A stretch of DNA of 64,000 nucleotides from Marinomonas sp. THO17 (GTDB taxonomy: Bacteria; Pseudomonadota; Gammaproteobacteria; Pseudomonadales; Marinomonadaceae), in NCBI RefSeq assembly GCF_040436405.1, contig NZ_AP031575.1, positions 1,492,501-1,556,500 on the forward strand. The letters run 5' to 3'. Shown here piece by piece: positions 44,534-54,243 of this stretch. Below the pieces are notes generated by a model. That model was given only the letters and a program-made list of their open reading frames with translations. It searched no databases and had not been told where the DNA came from. The number at the start of each line of letters is the position of its first letter. Position 1 is the stretch's first letter. Made by a program: the position numbers and the translations under genes.

Positions 44534-45304
44534 TCAATTTGCCCAAGCTTGCTGGCAAGCCTGTAAGCAGACCGCTAGATCATCAAATTCTCTGTCTGCT
44601 GGCGGTAATTCTGGCCGCGCCTGCAAATACACAGGCAAATTCAGTTTCCGCGCGGCGACAAGCTTAGCATAGGTTGCTTGACCGCCGCTGTTTTTACTAA
44701 CGATCACGTCAATCTTATGTTGTTTTATTAAAGCCTGTTCGTCCTCATAAGCAAAAGGGCCGATGGCTTTTAACCACACCACTTTTTCAGGTAAGGAAAA
44801 CTTGGCGGGCACAGCCGTGCGCCAGATTATGCTGTCTATTTGAGGCTGAGCCGCTATAGTCTGCAGCCATTCTTTTGTCATTTGCCCAGCACTTAATAGC
44901 GGACGCTGAAACTTTGCTAATGCGGACAACAATTCCTCTTGGTTTTGATAAAAGTGCCAATTGTCACCCGTTTCCTGTTGCCACGCCGGACGATGAAAGC
45001 GCCAACAGGGTATGCCTGCTTGTTGCGCGGCCAAGACAGCCTTGCTGCTCATCGTCTGAGCGTAGGGATGCGTCACATCGACAATGGCATCAATGGTTTG
45101 GCCTTGTTGAGCTTGGCTTTGTAAATAGTTTACTAAACCGCCAAACTGAGTGAAGCCACCGACTAAAAGCTCACAATCCACCTGAGGAATACGCACCAAG
45201 CCCGCCAAGCTATAAATCACATGAATGCCGGATTGGTGCAAAGCATCGGCCAGGCGCCGCGCATCCGCAGTGCCACCTAATAACAAGATACGCTTAGGCT
45301 TCAT
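44534..45304 (-). CDS. cobK: Precorrin-6A / cobalt-precorrin-6A reductase
   Basis: 256 residues. The N-terminal dinucleotide-binding region is RILLLGGTADARRLADAL, then VDVTHPYAQTMSSKAVLAAQ, and near the C-terminus IVSKNSGGQATYAKLVAAR, all typical of CobK/CbiJ. It reduces the macrocycle with NADPH. It overlaps the cbiD stop by four bases. Confidence 0.9.
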   Translation of the reverse strand: MKPKRILLLGGTADARRLADALHQSGIHVIYSLAGLVRIPQVDCELLVGGFTQFGGLVNYLQSQAQQGQTIDAIVDVTHPYAQTMSSKAVLAAQQAGIPCWRFHRPAWQQETGDNWHFYQNQEELLSALAKFQRPLLSAGQMTKEWLQTIAAQPQIDSIIWRTAVPAKFSLPEKVVWLKAIGPFAYEDEQALIKQHKIDVIVSKNSGGQATYAKLVAARKLNLPVYLQARPELPPADREFDDLAVCLQACQQAWAN

Positions 45305-46443
45305 TCAGAACTATCCTTAGCACCGTCCTTAGCATCGTCCTTAGCAAAGCCCACAAACTGACCTTTTCGATCAATGGCCCACACTTCCAATACCATGTGT
45401 TTGGGAATATAACGACGAGCAAAGTTCACCGCTTGGGCGCAAACCGCGTCCGCTAAGGCAAGGTTTTCTTGCTGGGCAAAACTCAAGGCTTCGACACTGG
45501 TGTTTGCGCCTCGCATGCGTTTTTGCAACTCATCACTTGCCCCTAAAGTTGCCGCTAATGTCGCCAAGGCAGGTAAATCAATACTGGAGGCTCGACTGTT
45601 GAGGTCCATATGCTGTTGCGCCAGTTTACTGATTTTGCCAAAACCACCGCATATACTCAGCTTGATCAATTGTGGCTGTTGCGAGTTTTCCACCTTACGA
45701 AGGTGTTTTAGTACGGCGCCAACAAAATCCCCCATTTCCAACAAGGCCATGTCGTCTAAGCCATATTGTTTTTTAATAGCGGTCTCGCTGGCATTGCCTG
45801 TGGTGGCGGCCAGATGAGTCAAACCATTGGCGCGCGCTACATCGATACCCTGATGAATAGACGCAATGTAAGCTGCACAGGAAAAAGGTCGCACTATGCC
45901 TGTGGTGCCTAAAATGGACAAACCTCCCTGAATGCCCAAACGCGGATTCATGGTTTTCTGTGCAATGGCGGCACCATTCTCAATGCCAACAGCAACCTTG
46001 AAACCACCTTGATACTGGTAAGTCTCAGCAAAGCCTAATAAATGCTCTGTCATCATTTGGCGTGGTACAGGATTAATCGCAGCTTCCCCTACCGCCAATA
46101 CCAAACCGGTTCGCGTGACTGTGCCAACACCGTCTGCCGCGTGGAAATGCACGCCGGGATCCGCGCACAAACTCAGCTCGACAAAAATTTTTGCGCCATG
46201 AGTCACATCAGGGTCATCTCCTGCATCTTTGATGGTGCTGGTGCGAACGCCATTGGCTATGGCTTGATAAGATTCAATCATCAGATCAACAGGCTTGCCC
46301 TTGGGCAACAAGATGCTGACGGTTTCATCTTGGCGTTGAGCAAATATGTATTGCGCCGCCGCCACGCAACAAGCGGTGGCGCAGCTGCCTGTCGTCAGAC
46401 CTGTGCGCAGTGGTGCCTTATCTTCACCGCTCTCTGGCCACAC
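45301..46443 (-). CDS. cbiD: Cobalt-precorrin-5B C1-methyltransferase
   Basis: 380 residues from GTG 46443, one base after the cbiA stop codon, with GAGG eight bases upstream; a TTG at 46479 inside cbiA is less likely. LRTGLTTGSCATACCVAA is the CbiD N-terminal signature; DAGDDPDVTHGAKIFV and GGLSILGTTGIVRPFS follow. It methylates C1 in the early-cobalt pathway. The C-terminus ends in a small repeated stretch (FAKDDAKDGAKDSSE). Confidence 0.9.
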   Translation of the reverse strand: MWPESGEDKAPLRTGLTTGSCATACCVAAAQYIFAQRQDETVSILLPKGKPVDLMIESYQAIANGVRTSTIKDAGDDPDVTHGAKIFVELSLCADPGVHFHAADGVGTVTRTGLVLAVGEAAINPVPRQMMTEHLLGFAETYQYQGGFKVAVGIENGAAIAQKTMNPRLGIQGGLSILGTTGIVRPFSCAAYIASIHQGIDVARANGLTHLAATTGNASETAIKKQYGLDDMALLEMGDFVGAVLKHLRKVENSQQPQLIKLSICGGFGKISKLAQQHMDLNSRASSIDLPALATLAATLGASDELQKRMRGANTSVEALSFAQQENLALADAVCAQAVNFARRYIPKHMVLEVWAIDRKGQFVGFAKDDAKDGAKDSSE

Positions 46444-46444
46444 G

Positions 46445-47794
46445 TTAGCAAGCCTCGTCCATGCTTGCCGAATTGCCAAGGAAAACCTGCCCTATGGCCT
46501 CTGGGTTGGATGGAAAGAACAAATGTAAGTAGCTGGCAATGAGTCCGCGGGATTGGTAAATCGCCTCACCAGGGGCTGGGTGACGTTGACGACGACCATG
46601 AGCCACGGGGGTTGGTGTATTCGCGCTGCGCGATCTGTGGTGCGCATGAGCTCGCACTTCCCCTTGTGGTAACACAGCGGTTTGCATACCTTGGCAACCT
46701 CGCTTACCACGCATGGCACCTTGGCCCGTTAAAATCCCCAACATGGGATGAGTCTTCTCTTCTAAATCCGTCAGGCTTTCCAAGCTATACAACATACCGC
46801 CACATTCCGCCAAGATACCTTTTCCCGATTGGTAAAAATCTTGAATCGCCGCCTTCATCGCATGATTTTCTGCTAACCCTTGCGCATGAAGTTCTGGGTA
46901 ACCACCCGGTAACCACAAGGCATCCGCAGCGGGCAAATCTTGATCGCGCAAAGGCGAAAAGAACACATAATTAGCGCCTAAAGAGCTTAAGGTCACCAAG
47001 TTTGCATCGTAAATAAAGCTAAAAGCTTCGTCTTTTGCTATGGCAATAGTTTTGCCTTGTAAAGACTGAGGTATGCTGTGACTCGACGTCTTTTTATTAC
47101 TGGATGAAAAGGCCACGGCTTTGGGCAAAGAGAGCAAAGCCTTATCTTCTGATGACTCTAGCCATGCCACGGCAGCTTGAAATTTTTCTTCCAGCTCATG
47201 TGAGACTTCATGGGCCTGCACCAAACCCAGATGTCGCTCAGGCAAGCTTACTTCTTCATCGCGCTTTAGACTGGCCAATAAAGGTAAATCACTAGGTAAG
47301 GCATCACGAATCAGCTGCGCATGACGCTCACTTCCACAACGGTTGGCGATCAGACCTACCACGCTCACATCTTGACGGAAGTGCGCCAAGCCGGTTGCTA
47401 ATGCCGCTGCGGTTTGCGCCATGCCTTTGACGTCCATCACTATGACCATAGGCAAACCAAAGCGCGCGGCCAAATCCGCACTTGAAGGCTCGCCATCAAA
47501 CATACCCATTGCCCCTTCAACTAAAATCAAATCTGCTTCTAAGGCTGCTTGATAAAGTTTGTCTTGGCAGTAGTCTTCACCCGCCATCCAAATATCTAAC
47601 TGCTCAACTGGCTGTTGTGAGGCTTGCGCTAAGATTTGCGGATCCAGATAGTCAGGCCCGGTTTTGAACACACGAACACGCTTACCTTGCAGAGTAAAGT
47701 AGCGTGCTAACGCCGCAGTAATTGTCGTTTTGCCTTGGTTTGACGCCGGTGCCGTCAAAAATAAAGCGGGGCAATAAGCCACAGATGTTGTCAT
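46445..47794 (-). CDS. cbiA: Cobyrinate a,c-diamide synthase
   Basis: 449 residues. The N-terminal P-loop domain has LTAPASNQGKTTITAALAR and FKTGPDYLDPQ. The C-terminal type 1 glutamine amidotransferase domain has GILAECGGMLYSLESL with the nucleophilic Cys. It amidates the a and c side chains using ATP and glutamine. The segment after GEVRAHAHHRSRS diverges from the usual HYSR pattern, but the catalytic residues remain. It overlaps the chelatase gene by four bases. CobB is the equivalent name in aerobic pathways. Confidence 0.9.
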   Translation of the reverse strand: MTTSVAYCPALFLTAPASNQGKTTITAALARYFTLQGKRVRVFKTGPDYLDPQILAQASQQPVEQLDIWMAGEDYCQDKLYQAALEADLILVEGAMGMFDGEPSSADLAARFGLPMVIVMDVKGMAQTAAALATGLAHFRQDVSVVGLIANRCGSERHAQLIRDALPSDLPLLASLKRDEEVSLPERHLGLVQAHEVSHELEEKFQAAVAWLESSEDKALLSLPKAVAFSSSNKKTSSHSIPQSLQGKTIAIAKDEAFSFIYDANLVTLSSLGANYVFFSPLRDQDLPAADALWLPGGYPELHAQGLAENHAMKAAIQDFYQSGKGILAECGGMLYSLESLTDLEEKTHPMLGILTGQGAMRGKRGCQGMQTAVLPQGEVRAHAHHRSRSANTPTPVAHGRRQRHPAPGEAIYQSRGLIASYLHLFFPSNPEAIGQVFLGNSASMDEAC

Positions 47795-49551
47795 AATTCG
47801 GTCTCAAACAAGGAATCTAAAGAAACATACTGAGCATTCAAGGCTTGAGCAATGTCGCCACCTCGTCCGCGTTTAATCGCTGAAGCTTCCGTATCAATCA
47901 AGGCCAGCTCTCCGGGTAATACTAAATCTGCCACATCCGCCTGAGTACGACCATCCGTTAACAAATAAGTCCGACTTAATAGTGCTGAATCCTTTTTATG
48001 CTCCTGTTGCAAATAGCTCTGAGCTTGCTGCAACACCTGCCGAAAGGGGGTGCCACCACCAGCGGGTACTTCATCCAGCCAGTTAGCTATGTCTTTCGGC
48101 GCTCGTACTCTGGCCATGAGTTCAGTGACACCGTCTTGCCCAAAACCCAATATGGTCAAGTGTTCACGCGCCAAATAGGCTTGTTGCGCTAGGTCTAAAA
48201 TCACCGCTTTAGCCTTGGCCAGAGTATTCTCTTGCAAGCTTGACGCTGAGGTATCCAACAACACCAAATGCAATATGGTTTGTCCGCTCTTCGCCCCTTT
48301 GAAACTCAAATTTTCAGGCGGCCATTGCTGTGGCTGACGCGATAAGCTACGAAACCAATCCACACTTTGCGATGTTTGTTGCACATCATGACGATAGCCG
48401 CCACGATGTGACCCTTTAGACTTTCCCGGCGTTACCTCACGCAAGTTTTGAGGGTTAGAAGTCGTGGCCTGCTTTGCAGACAAAGTCACTCGAATGGCCT
48501 GATCCGCCGCTAAGCTCTGTGGTGGCATACTGCCCCATTCTCCTTGAGCTTGCTCTGACATGTCACCTTGTTCGGACGCTTTGCTTTGTTGCAATGACGA
48601 CTGACCTTGGGAAGAATCAAGCTGCGGTGGTTTACTGGCTTCGGGGCGTCGTGAAGGCGGAGGTGTCGGATCACTGACTTCATGACGACGATGGGCCAAT
48701 ACCAACTCAGCCACCGCTTGCACATCGTCGCTGGTGACGCTTTGTCGATTACACCAAGCAGCATGAGTCATGGCCGCTCGCAGCCAAACAATGTCGCCAC
48801 GAACACCATCGATATTGGCCTGCTGGCAAAGTTCAGCGATGTTAAAGCGTATTTCATCAGCACAACCTACTTGCTGTAACTTTTCTCGCGCCTGCAAAAT
48901 ACTCTGCTTAAGATTGCGTTGTTTGTATTTAAAGGCCTCACAAAAGCCGCTCGGATCTTGGTCAAATTGATCACGCAAACGCACAATTTGCACACGTTCT
49001 TCTATGCTGTATTGATTGCCAAGATTGACCATGAAACCAAATCTGTCTTTTAGCTGGGGACGCAATTCCCCTTCGTCGGGATTCATGGTGCCAACCAACA
49101 AAAATTTAGCCTCATGCTGATGACTCAAACCGTCACGCTCTACCCGATTCACACCACTGGCCGACACATCCAATAACTGATCCACCAAATGATCTGCCAG
49201 CAGATTCACTTCGTCCACATACAAGACGCCACCGTGAGCTTGGCTTAATAAACCGGGCTGAAAAGAGACTTGCTTGTCTTGCAGCACTTGTTCTAAATTC
49301 AGAGCGCCCAATAATCTGTCTTCACTAGCGCCTAAGGGCAAGGTCGCAAAAGGCACATCGCCCTCACTAATAAAGGCTGGCATAACCCCAGCTAACCCTC
49401 GCGCTAACGTCGATTTGGCCGAACCTCGTGGACCACTGATTAAGACACCACCAATCAAAGGATTAACCGCATTGAGGAGCAAAGCCAATTTCAGTTGTTC
49501 TTGCCCTGCTACGGCGGTAAAAGGGAAATCAAAAGAGGTGTTCGATGTCAT
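47791..49551 (-). CDS. ChlI/ChlD-like chelatase subunit (AAA+ and VWA)
   Basis: 586 residues. The AAA+ domain (1-310) has Walker A GPRGSAKSTLARGL, Walker B GGVLYVDEVNLL and the Arg-rich RPQLKDRFGFMV. A Pro/Ser/Gln-rich linker spans about 310-410. The VWA domain (about 425-586) has MIDAS motif LDTSASS. Such fused proteins act with CobN-type subunits as ATP-dependent cobalt chelatases. It is the first gene of the cobalamin operon; no CobN gene is in the window. ATG 49551 is chosen over a TTG at 49626. Confidence 0.87.
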   Translation of the reverse strand: MTSNTSFDFPFTAVAGQEQLKLALLLNAVNPLIGGVLISGPRGSAKSTLARGLAGVMPAFISEGDVPFATLPLGASEDRLLGALNLEQVLQDKQVSFQPGLLSQAHGGVLYVDEVNLLADHLVDQLLDVSASGVNRVERDGLSHQHEAKFLLVGTMNPDEGELRPQLKDRFGFMVNLGNQYSIEERVQIVRLRDQFDQDPSGFCEAFKYKQRNLKQSILQAREKLQQVGCADEIRFNIAELCQQANIDGVRGDIVWLRAAMTHAAWCNRQSVTSDDVQAVAELVLAHRRHEVSDPTPPPSRRPEASKPPQLDSSQGQSSLQQSKASEQGDMSEQAQGEWGSMPPQSLAADQAIRVTLSAKQATTSNPQNLREVTPGKSKGSHRGGYRHDVQQTSQSVDWFRSLSRQPQQWPPENLSFKGAKSGQTILHLVLLDTSASSLQENTLAKAKAVILDLAQQAYLAREHLTILGFGQDGVTELMARVRAPKDIANWLDEVPAGGGTPFRQVLQQAQSYLQQEHKKDSALLSRTYLLTDGRTQADVADLVLPGELALIDTEASAIKRGRGGDIAQALNAQYVSLDSLFETEL

Positions 49552-49651
49552 GAATGTATCCGTGATCGCGGGATTAAAATAGCATTGCTTGACCTTATCC
49601 GCAGGAGCCAAATCTGTCAAACGCAATGCATTCAGTCAAGCGTGAATTAAA

Positions 49652-52402
49652 TTAACCCTCAACACCCTGCTGAAATTGCCTCACTAACCTTTCCACCATA
49701 GCAAAATCAAACACGTCAATTGCCTTGGATAAAGCCGCTTTATGGGCTTGCGTTAACTTATCTTCCAGATAAGCAAACTCTTGTTCTATGGCAGCCACAT
49801 CGCCATTTTGAGCCGCATTGAGTAAAGCTTGCCAATCAGCGTCTGTGACCTCTTGTGCGACAAGATGTTGTTCAGCATTTTGTCGCTCAATCATGTCAAT
49901 TTGCTCAGTCTCAACTGCATCTTTCACGCTAGAAACTATTGCCCCTATATTCACACTGGAAGCATGACGATCTTCGGTTAAGCTAACAAACTGCACCTCT
50001 AAATGATTACTAATAGCACGATAAATATCTTCCATTTGATAAGGCTTTGGTATCACTTGCCAAAACCCTTGTTCCATTAAGGCCCTTTGTTCATGCTCTA
50101 ACGTTGAGGCAGTTACCGCTATCACAGGGATATTGTCTTCAGAATTTGTTTGTTGAATCGCCCGCAGAAGTTCTAAGCCCGTTTTTTTGGGCATGCGAAT
50201 ATCCGTCAACACCAAATCTGGCGCATCCTGTTGAAACGCCTGCCAAGCCTGTTCACCATCTTGGGTTTCTATGACCTGACAACCGGCTTTTTCTAACAAG
50301 GACACCAAAATGTCTCTCGACCATTCGTCGTCCTCTGCCACCAGTACTTTGACTGGTGTTTTCAGGCGCATGTTAACAGAGAACTGATTTTCGTCCGTGT
50401 TATTGGCAACAAGATCGGGCGCCAGATTCAAAGGCAAATCCACCAAAATATGCGTACCAGTGGAAGCGGTGCTGGTGACCTTTAATTGTCCCTGCATCAG
50501 GTTGACCAAGGTCGAAGCCAATGCCAGTCCTAAGCCCGTACCACCAGATTGTTCACCTGCTTTGCCTTGTACAAATGGGGTAAAGAGATTTTCCATGAGC
50601 TCTTGCTCAATACCCGGCCCAGTATCGTCAACACGCACATGTATACGATCGTGCAAGATATCCACACTCAGTTTCACTGAACCTTGCTGAGTGAATTTAA
50701 TCGCATTCCCCACCAAGTTAGTTAACACCTGATGGAACTTCATAATATCCATCCAGACGATTTGTCTTTCACTCAAATCACACACTACTTCAAACTGCAA
50801 ACCTTTTGCTTCTGCTTGCCCTTGCAATAATTTGCCTATCTGTTTGACTTCTTTACACAAATCCATTTTTTGCTCTTGTAGCAACAAACGTCCTGATTCA
50901 ATTCGGGCAATATCTAAAACATCATTAATTAAGCTAAGTAAACGCTCACCAGCATTGGCGATAGCAACAAATCGATTATGCGTCACACCCGTTAAGTTAC
51001 TTTCTTCACTGATTAATTGGGCATATCCAATGATGGCATTTAATGGTGTACGGATTTCATGACTCATGTTCGCCAAAAATTGGCTTTTGGCACAGTTCGC
51101 TTCTTCGGCGGATTCTTTGGCCTGTTTTAGTTGTTGTGATACTTGTTTCTGCTCAGATATATCCGTCATGATGTTACCAACAGAAACAGACTTACCCGAC
51201 TCATCTTTTAATAAAAAATAAATCTCATAGGTAGGAAAAATCTCTCCATCAAGTCGTTTCGCACGCAACTCTCCTTGCCACATGCCATGTTCTCTCACAT
51301 AAGGGATAACAATGGTTTCAAGATATTCATGTATGGATTGTGGATAAAACTCTAAGTAATGGAATTCGGCTACTGCTTTGTCATCAATGTCTTCTGCAAC
51401 TCCCAACAGGGTACGAATGGATGCATTAAAATAACTTATTTGCCCAGTCAAACTTCCCATCGCAAAACCTTGTGCTGAGTTATCAGCAAAGCTTTTAAAT
51501 AATTTGAGCTGATTAATTAAATCGTGACGTTCCGTAATATCCCGGGCAATACTCAATGTGCCGCGAAAATTAATCTCTGGTTCAATCACTGGTATCCGTT
51601 GAATTTCAAATAACCTGTCTTCTTGTAAGGCCTCTGAGTACCCCCAGGATTGATCTTGGATAGTCTGTCCTGACAACAGTGCTGATCGATCACGTTGATG
51701 ATAAATTTCCCCTATTCCATCAAGGTTCAATTCAATATCTGTTTTGCCCTGTACCTTCTCCGCTGGCATACGGTGAAAGTCGAAATATGCCTGATTACAA
51801 TTCAAATAACGGCCTGCTTCGTCTTTGTACCAAACGACATCAGGCATATTATTTAGTAGTGTCGATAATGTTAGTTCACGCTGTTGAGCCTTCTTTCGAG
51901 CCGCAATTAGCTCATTTTCGGTGTCAATCCAATAGCCAATGTCTTCAATAATACCGGCAATGCTTTTGATGCCCTGACGCGCATCACGGCGTGCCACACG
52001 ACCACGAATTTCAACCCAGTAATGCTGTTTAATGGGGTTTTGCAATTGCAATCTAAGAGTAACCAGTTGTTGGTCATCTGCAGTATCCGCTAACATGCGT
52101 TTTTGCCAATCTTTAAAAGCTTGCTGATCTTTTTCTGACAACAAGGCCAACCACTCAGACACACGCTTAGGGGTTTGACTTTCGGTGAAGCCCAGTTGTA
52201 AGAAAAATTCCGATGACATGTATAATCGGTTGGTAGCCGGAAACCATTCCCATACTCCACCTTTGGTGGCTAAAACGGCTCTAGAATAACGACGCTGAAG
52301 ATGCTTGAAGCGCAATAATGTAATGAACTGAAAAATAACAAAGCACAACAGGGTTGTGACAAAAACCGCTGCCAGCAGATAAAACAACTCTGCAAATCCC
52401 AT
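49652..52402 (-). CDS. Hybrid sensor histidine kinase with three PAS-like domains and a receiver
   Basis: 916 residues. A single N-terminal membrane helix (about 5-30) is followed by three PAS-type domains (about 40-160, 175-300, 305-425), then HisKA with SHEIRTPLNAIIGYA (His near 448), HATPase_c with NLVGNAIKF and DTGPGIEQEL, and a receiver domain with DLVLTDIRMPK (Asp near 732). The C-terminal helices (about 840-916) resemble a histidine phosphotransfer module, but I see no clear active His motif. It precedes the REC-GGDEF-EAL gene's 3' end by about 40 bp on the same strand, so the pair probably forms one signalling unit. Confidence 0.88.
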   Translation of the reverse strand: MGFAELFYLLAAVFVTTLLCFVIFQFITLLRFKHLQRRYSRAVLATKGGVWEWFPATNRLYMSSEFFLQLGFTESQTPKRVSEWLALLSEKDQQAFKDWQKRMLADTADDQQLVTLRLQLQNPIKQHYWVEIRGRVARRDARQGIKSIAGIIEDIGYWIDTENELIAARKKAQQRELTLSTLLNNMPDVVWYKDEAGRYLNCNQAYFDFHRMPAEKVQGKTDIELNLDGIGEIYHQRDRSALLSGQTIQDQSWGYSEALQEDRLFEIQRIPVIEPEINFRGTLSIARDITERHDLINQLKLFKSFADNSAQGFAMGSLTGQISYFNASIRTLLGVAEDIDDKAVAEFHYLEFYPQSIHEYLETIVIPYVREHGMWQGELRAKRLDGEIFPTYEIYFLLKDESGKSVSVGNIMTDISEQKQVSQQLKQAKESAEEANCAKSQFLANMSHEIRTPLNAIIGYAQLISEESNLTGVTHNRFVAIANAGERLLSLINDVLDIARIESGRLLLQEQKMDLCKEVKQIGKLLQGQAEAKGLQFEVVCDLSERQIVWMDIMKFHQVLTNLVGNAIKFTQQGSVKLSVDILHDRIHVRVDDTGPGIEQELMENLFTPFVQGKAGEQSGGTGLGLALASTLVNLMQGQLKVTSTASTGTHILVDLPLNLAPDLVANNTDENQFSVNMRLKTPVKVLVAEDDEWSRDILVSLLEKAGCQVIETQDGEQAWQAFQQDAPDLVLTDIRMPKKTGLELLRAIQQTNSEDNIPVIAVTASTLEHEQRALMEQGFWQVIPKPYQMEDIYRAISNHLEVQFVSLTEDRHASSVNIGAIVSSVKDAVETEQIDMIERQNAEQHLVAQEVTDADWQALLNAAQNGDVAAIEQEFAYLEDKLTQAHKAALSKAIDVFDFAMVERLVRQFQQGVEG

Positions 52403-52443
52403 TAACTTTTGCTCCTTAGTGAAGACTTAATTCACTCAATCCA

Positions 52444-54243
52444 TCACAGTTTTTCGGGCTTGTGAAAATGGTAGCCTTGACCCCATTCCACCCCCAGAGA
52501 TTTCAGTAAATCGACAATGGTTTGATTTTCTACAAATTCTGCAACGACTGGCTTTTTCAGCATTTTGGCGAGTTTGACAATGGAATCGACCATGCCAAAG
52601 TGAATTTCATTTTGATGCATGTCTTTAATAAAGATTCCGTCTATCTTAATCAGATCAAAAGGCAAATCCATCAAGTAAGCGAATGAAGAAAAACCCGTAC
52701 CAAAGTCATCAAGTGCGATGGTACAACCTTGTTCATGCAACAATGACATAAAGTTTCGAGTGTCATTAAAGTTATTTAGAGCTTCCGTTTCAGTGATTTC
52801 AAAACAAAACTTGCTTCCATCCAACTGATACTTTTCTAACTGCTCAATAATGAAACCAGAAAAATTCGCCTGACGAACCGACAAAGCAGAAATATTAATA
52901 GCGACTTGATCTATGTCTTCCCATAACTGGGTTCGTTTCGACAACTCTCGCATAGTATGCTGAATCACCCAGCGATCTATTTTCGAAATGATGCCAAAGC
53001 GCTCTGCGGCACGAATAAAATCATTAGGATAAATTAAGCCACCATTCACCTCGTCTTTGAGACGCACCAAAATCTCGATTTTCTTTTTCGATCGGCTTTG
53101 AGTCAATGAACATACTTGTTGGAAATGCACTTCAAATAGGTCTTTTTCTAAGCCGTCAATAATGCGTAATCCCCAATTCAAGTTGCCCCTGTGTTCTTTG
53201 AATTCCATGTCATCGGCATCTTTTATGACACGGGTTTTAACACCTGATTTCTTACAGGCATAACACACTTCATCTGCCAACATGACCAACTGTTCAAAAG
53301 AAGAAATTTGCTGAGTTAAGGGCAAGGCAACTTGCGTCACACTGATACGAAACTGTCGTTCGTCCCATACAAAAGTAAAGGCTTCTAACGCTTGATTAAA
53401 CAGACGGAAGAATGACGCCACAGCTTCAGCGCCACCGTTATCCAATACCACGACAAACTTATCCCCACTCATACGTGCACAGAAATCACGCTTAGGGTCA
53501 ATTTGCTCAGCCAGCAGTTCAGCCAGTTGATGCAGTAGTTCATCACCGGCAATACAACCACAGGAGTCGTTAATTAATCTAAATTCATTAATGTCCAGCA
53601 AGGCAAAGTAAGATAATGGTGCATTTGCAGGCTGAGTCGGTAAATCGGAGATCAGATGAGTTACGTGTTCATCCAGTGCATCGCGGTTATATAACTGAGT
53701 AACAAAATCATGCTGCGCCAGATACTTGAGCCTATCTTGCATATAACGTCGTTCGTTTACTTCTTTACGCAAATTTCGATTAAGTAAGTTTAAATCCGCC
53801 GTACGTTCATGGACCTTGTCTTCCAAGGTGATGGTCAATTCTCTCAGTTCTTGGAGTAGACGATATTTCTCAAGCTGATGTTGTACTCGGACACGCACTT
53901 CGTCGACTCGAAATGGCTTACTGATAAAATCATTACCACCCACCTCAAAACCAAGCGATATGTCGTCTGCCAACGCTGTCACAAAAATAACAGGTAACTC
54001 TTTATGTTGTTCTAATAAACGAATACGACGGCAAGTTTCGAAACCATCTATGCCACCCATCATCACATCCAACAAAACCAAACAAGGTTGTGTTCTATTA
54101 AGTAATTCAAGTGCCCGTTCGCCAGAGGTAGCCACAGCCACCTGACAATCTAATGATGCTATTACGTCATTCAAAATACGTAAGTTTTCCGGTACATCAT
54201 CAACTATTAAAACCGTTGGAAGAGAATCCATTAGAGACGTCAC
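52444..54243 (-). CDS. Response regulator with GGDEF and EAL domains
   Basis: 599 residues. REC domain (1-125) with LVLLDVMMGGIDGF (Asp near 59). A coiled-coil linker leads to a GGDEF domain whose active motif is RMSGDKFVV, that is SGDKF instead of GGDEF, so cyclase activity is doubtful. The EAL domain (about 345-595) keeps EILVRL, NISALSVRQANF, FEITETEALNNF and DDFGTGFSS plus the catalytic-type KIDG, so c-di-GMP phosphodiesterase activity is plausible. Probably receives phosphate from the hybrid kinase encoded just downstream. Confidence 0.88.
   Translation of the reverse strand: MTSLMDSLPTVLIVDDVPENLRILNDVIASLDCQVAVATSGERALELLNRTQPCLVLLDVMMGGIDGFETCRRIRLLEQHKELPVIFVTALADDISLGFEVGGNDFISKPFRVDEVRVRVQHQLEKYRLLQELRELTITLEDKVHERTADLNLLNRNLRKEVNERRYMQDRLKYLAQHDFVTQLYNRDALDEHVTHLISDLPTQPANAPLSYFALLDINEFRLINDSCGCIAGDELLHQLAELLAEQIDPKRDFCARMSGDKFVVVLDNGGAEAVASFFRLFNQALEAFTFVWDERQFRISVTQVALPLTQQISSFEQLVMLADEVCYACKKSGVKTRVIKDADDMEFKEHRGNLNWGLRIIDGLEKDLFEVHFQQVCSLTQSRSKKKIEILVRLKDEVNGGLIYPNDFIRAAERFGIISKIDRWVIQHTMRELSKRTQLWEDIDQVAINISALSVRQANFSGFIIEQLEKYQLDGSKFCFEITETEALNNFNDTRNFMSLLHEQGCTIALDDFGTGFSSFAYLMDLPFDLIKIDGIFIKDMHQNEIHFGMVDSIVKLAKMLKKPVVAEFVENQTIVDLLKSLGVEWGQGYHFHKPEKL

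Noticed and set aside
46042..46542. Plus-strand frame of 166 codons inside cbiD/cbiA
   Set aside because: It is antisense to two well-supported cobalamin genes.
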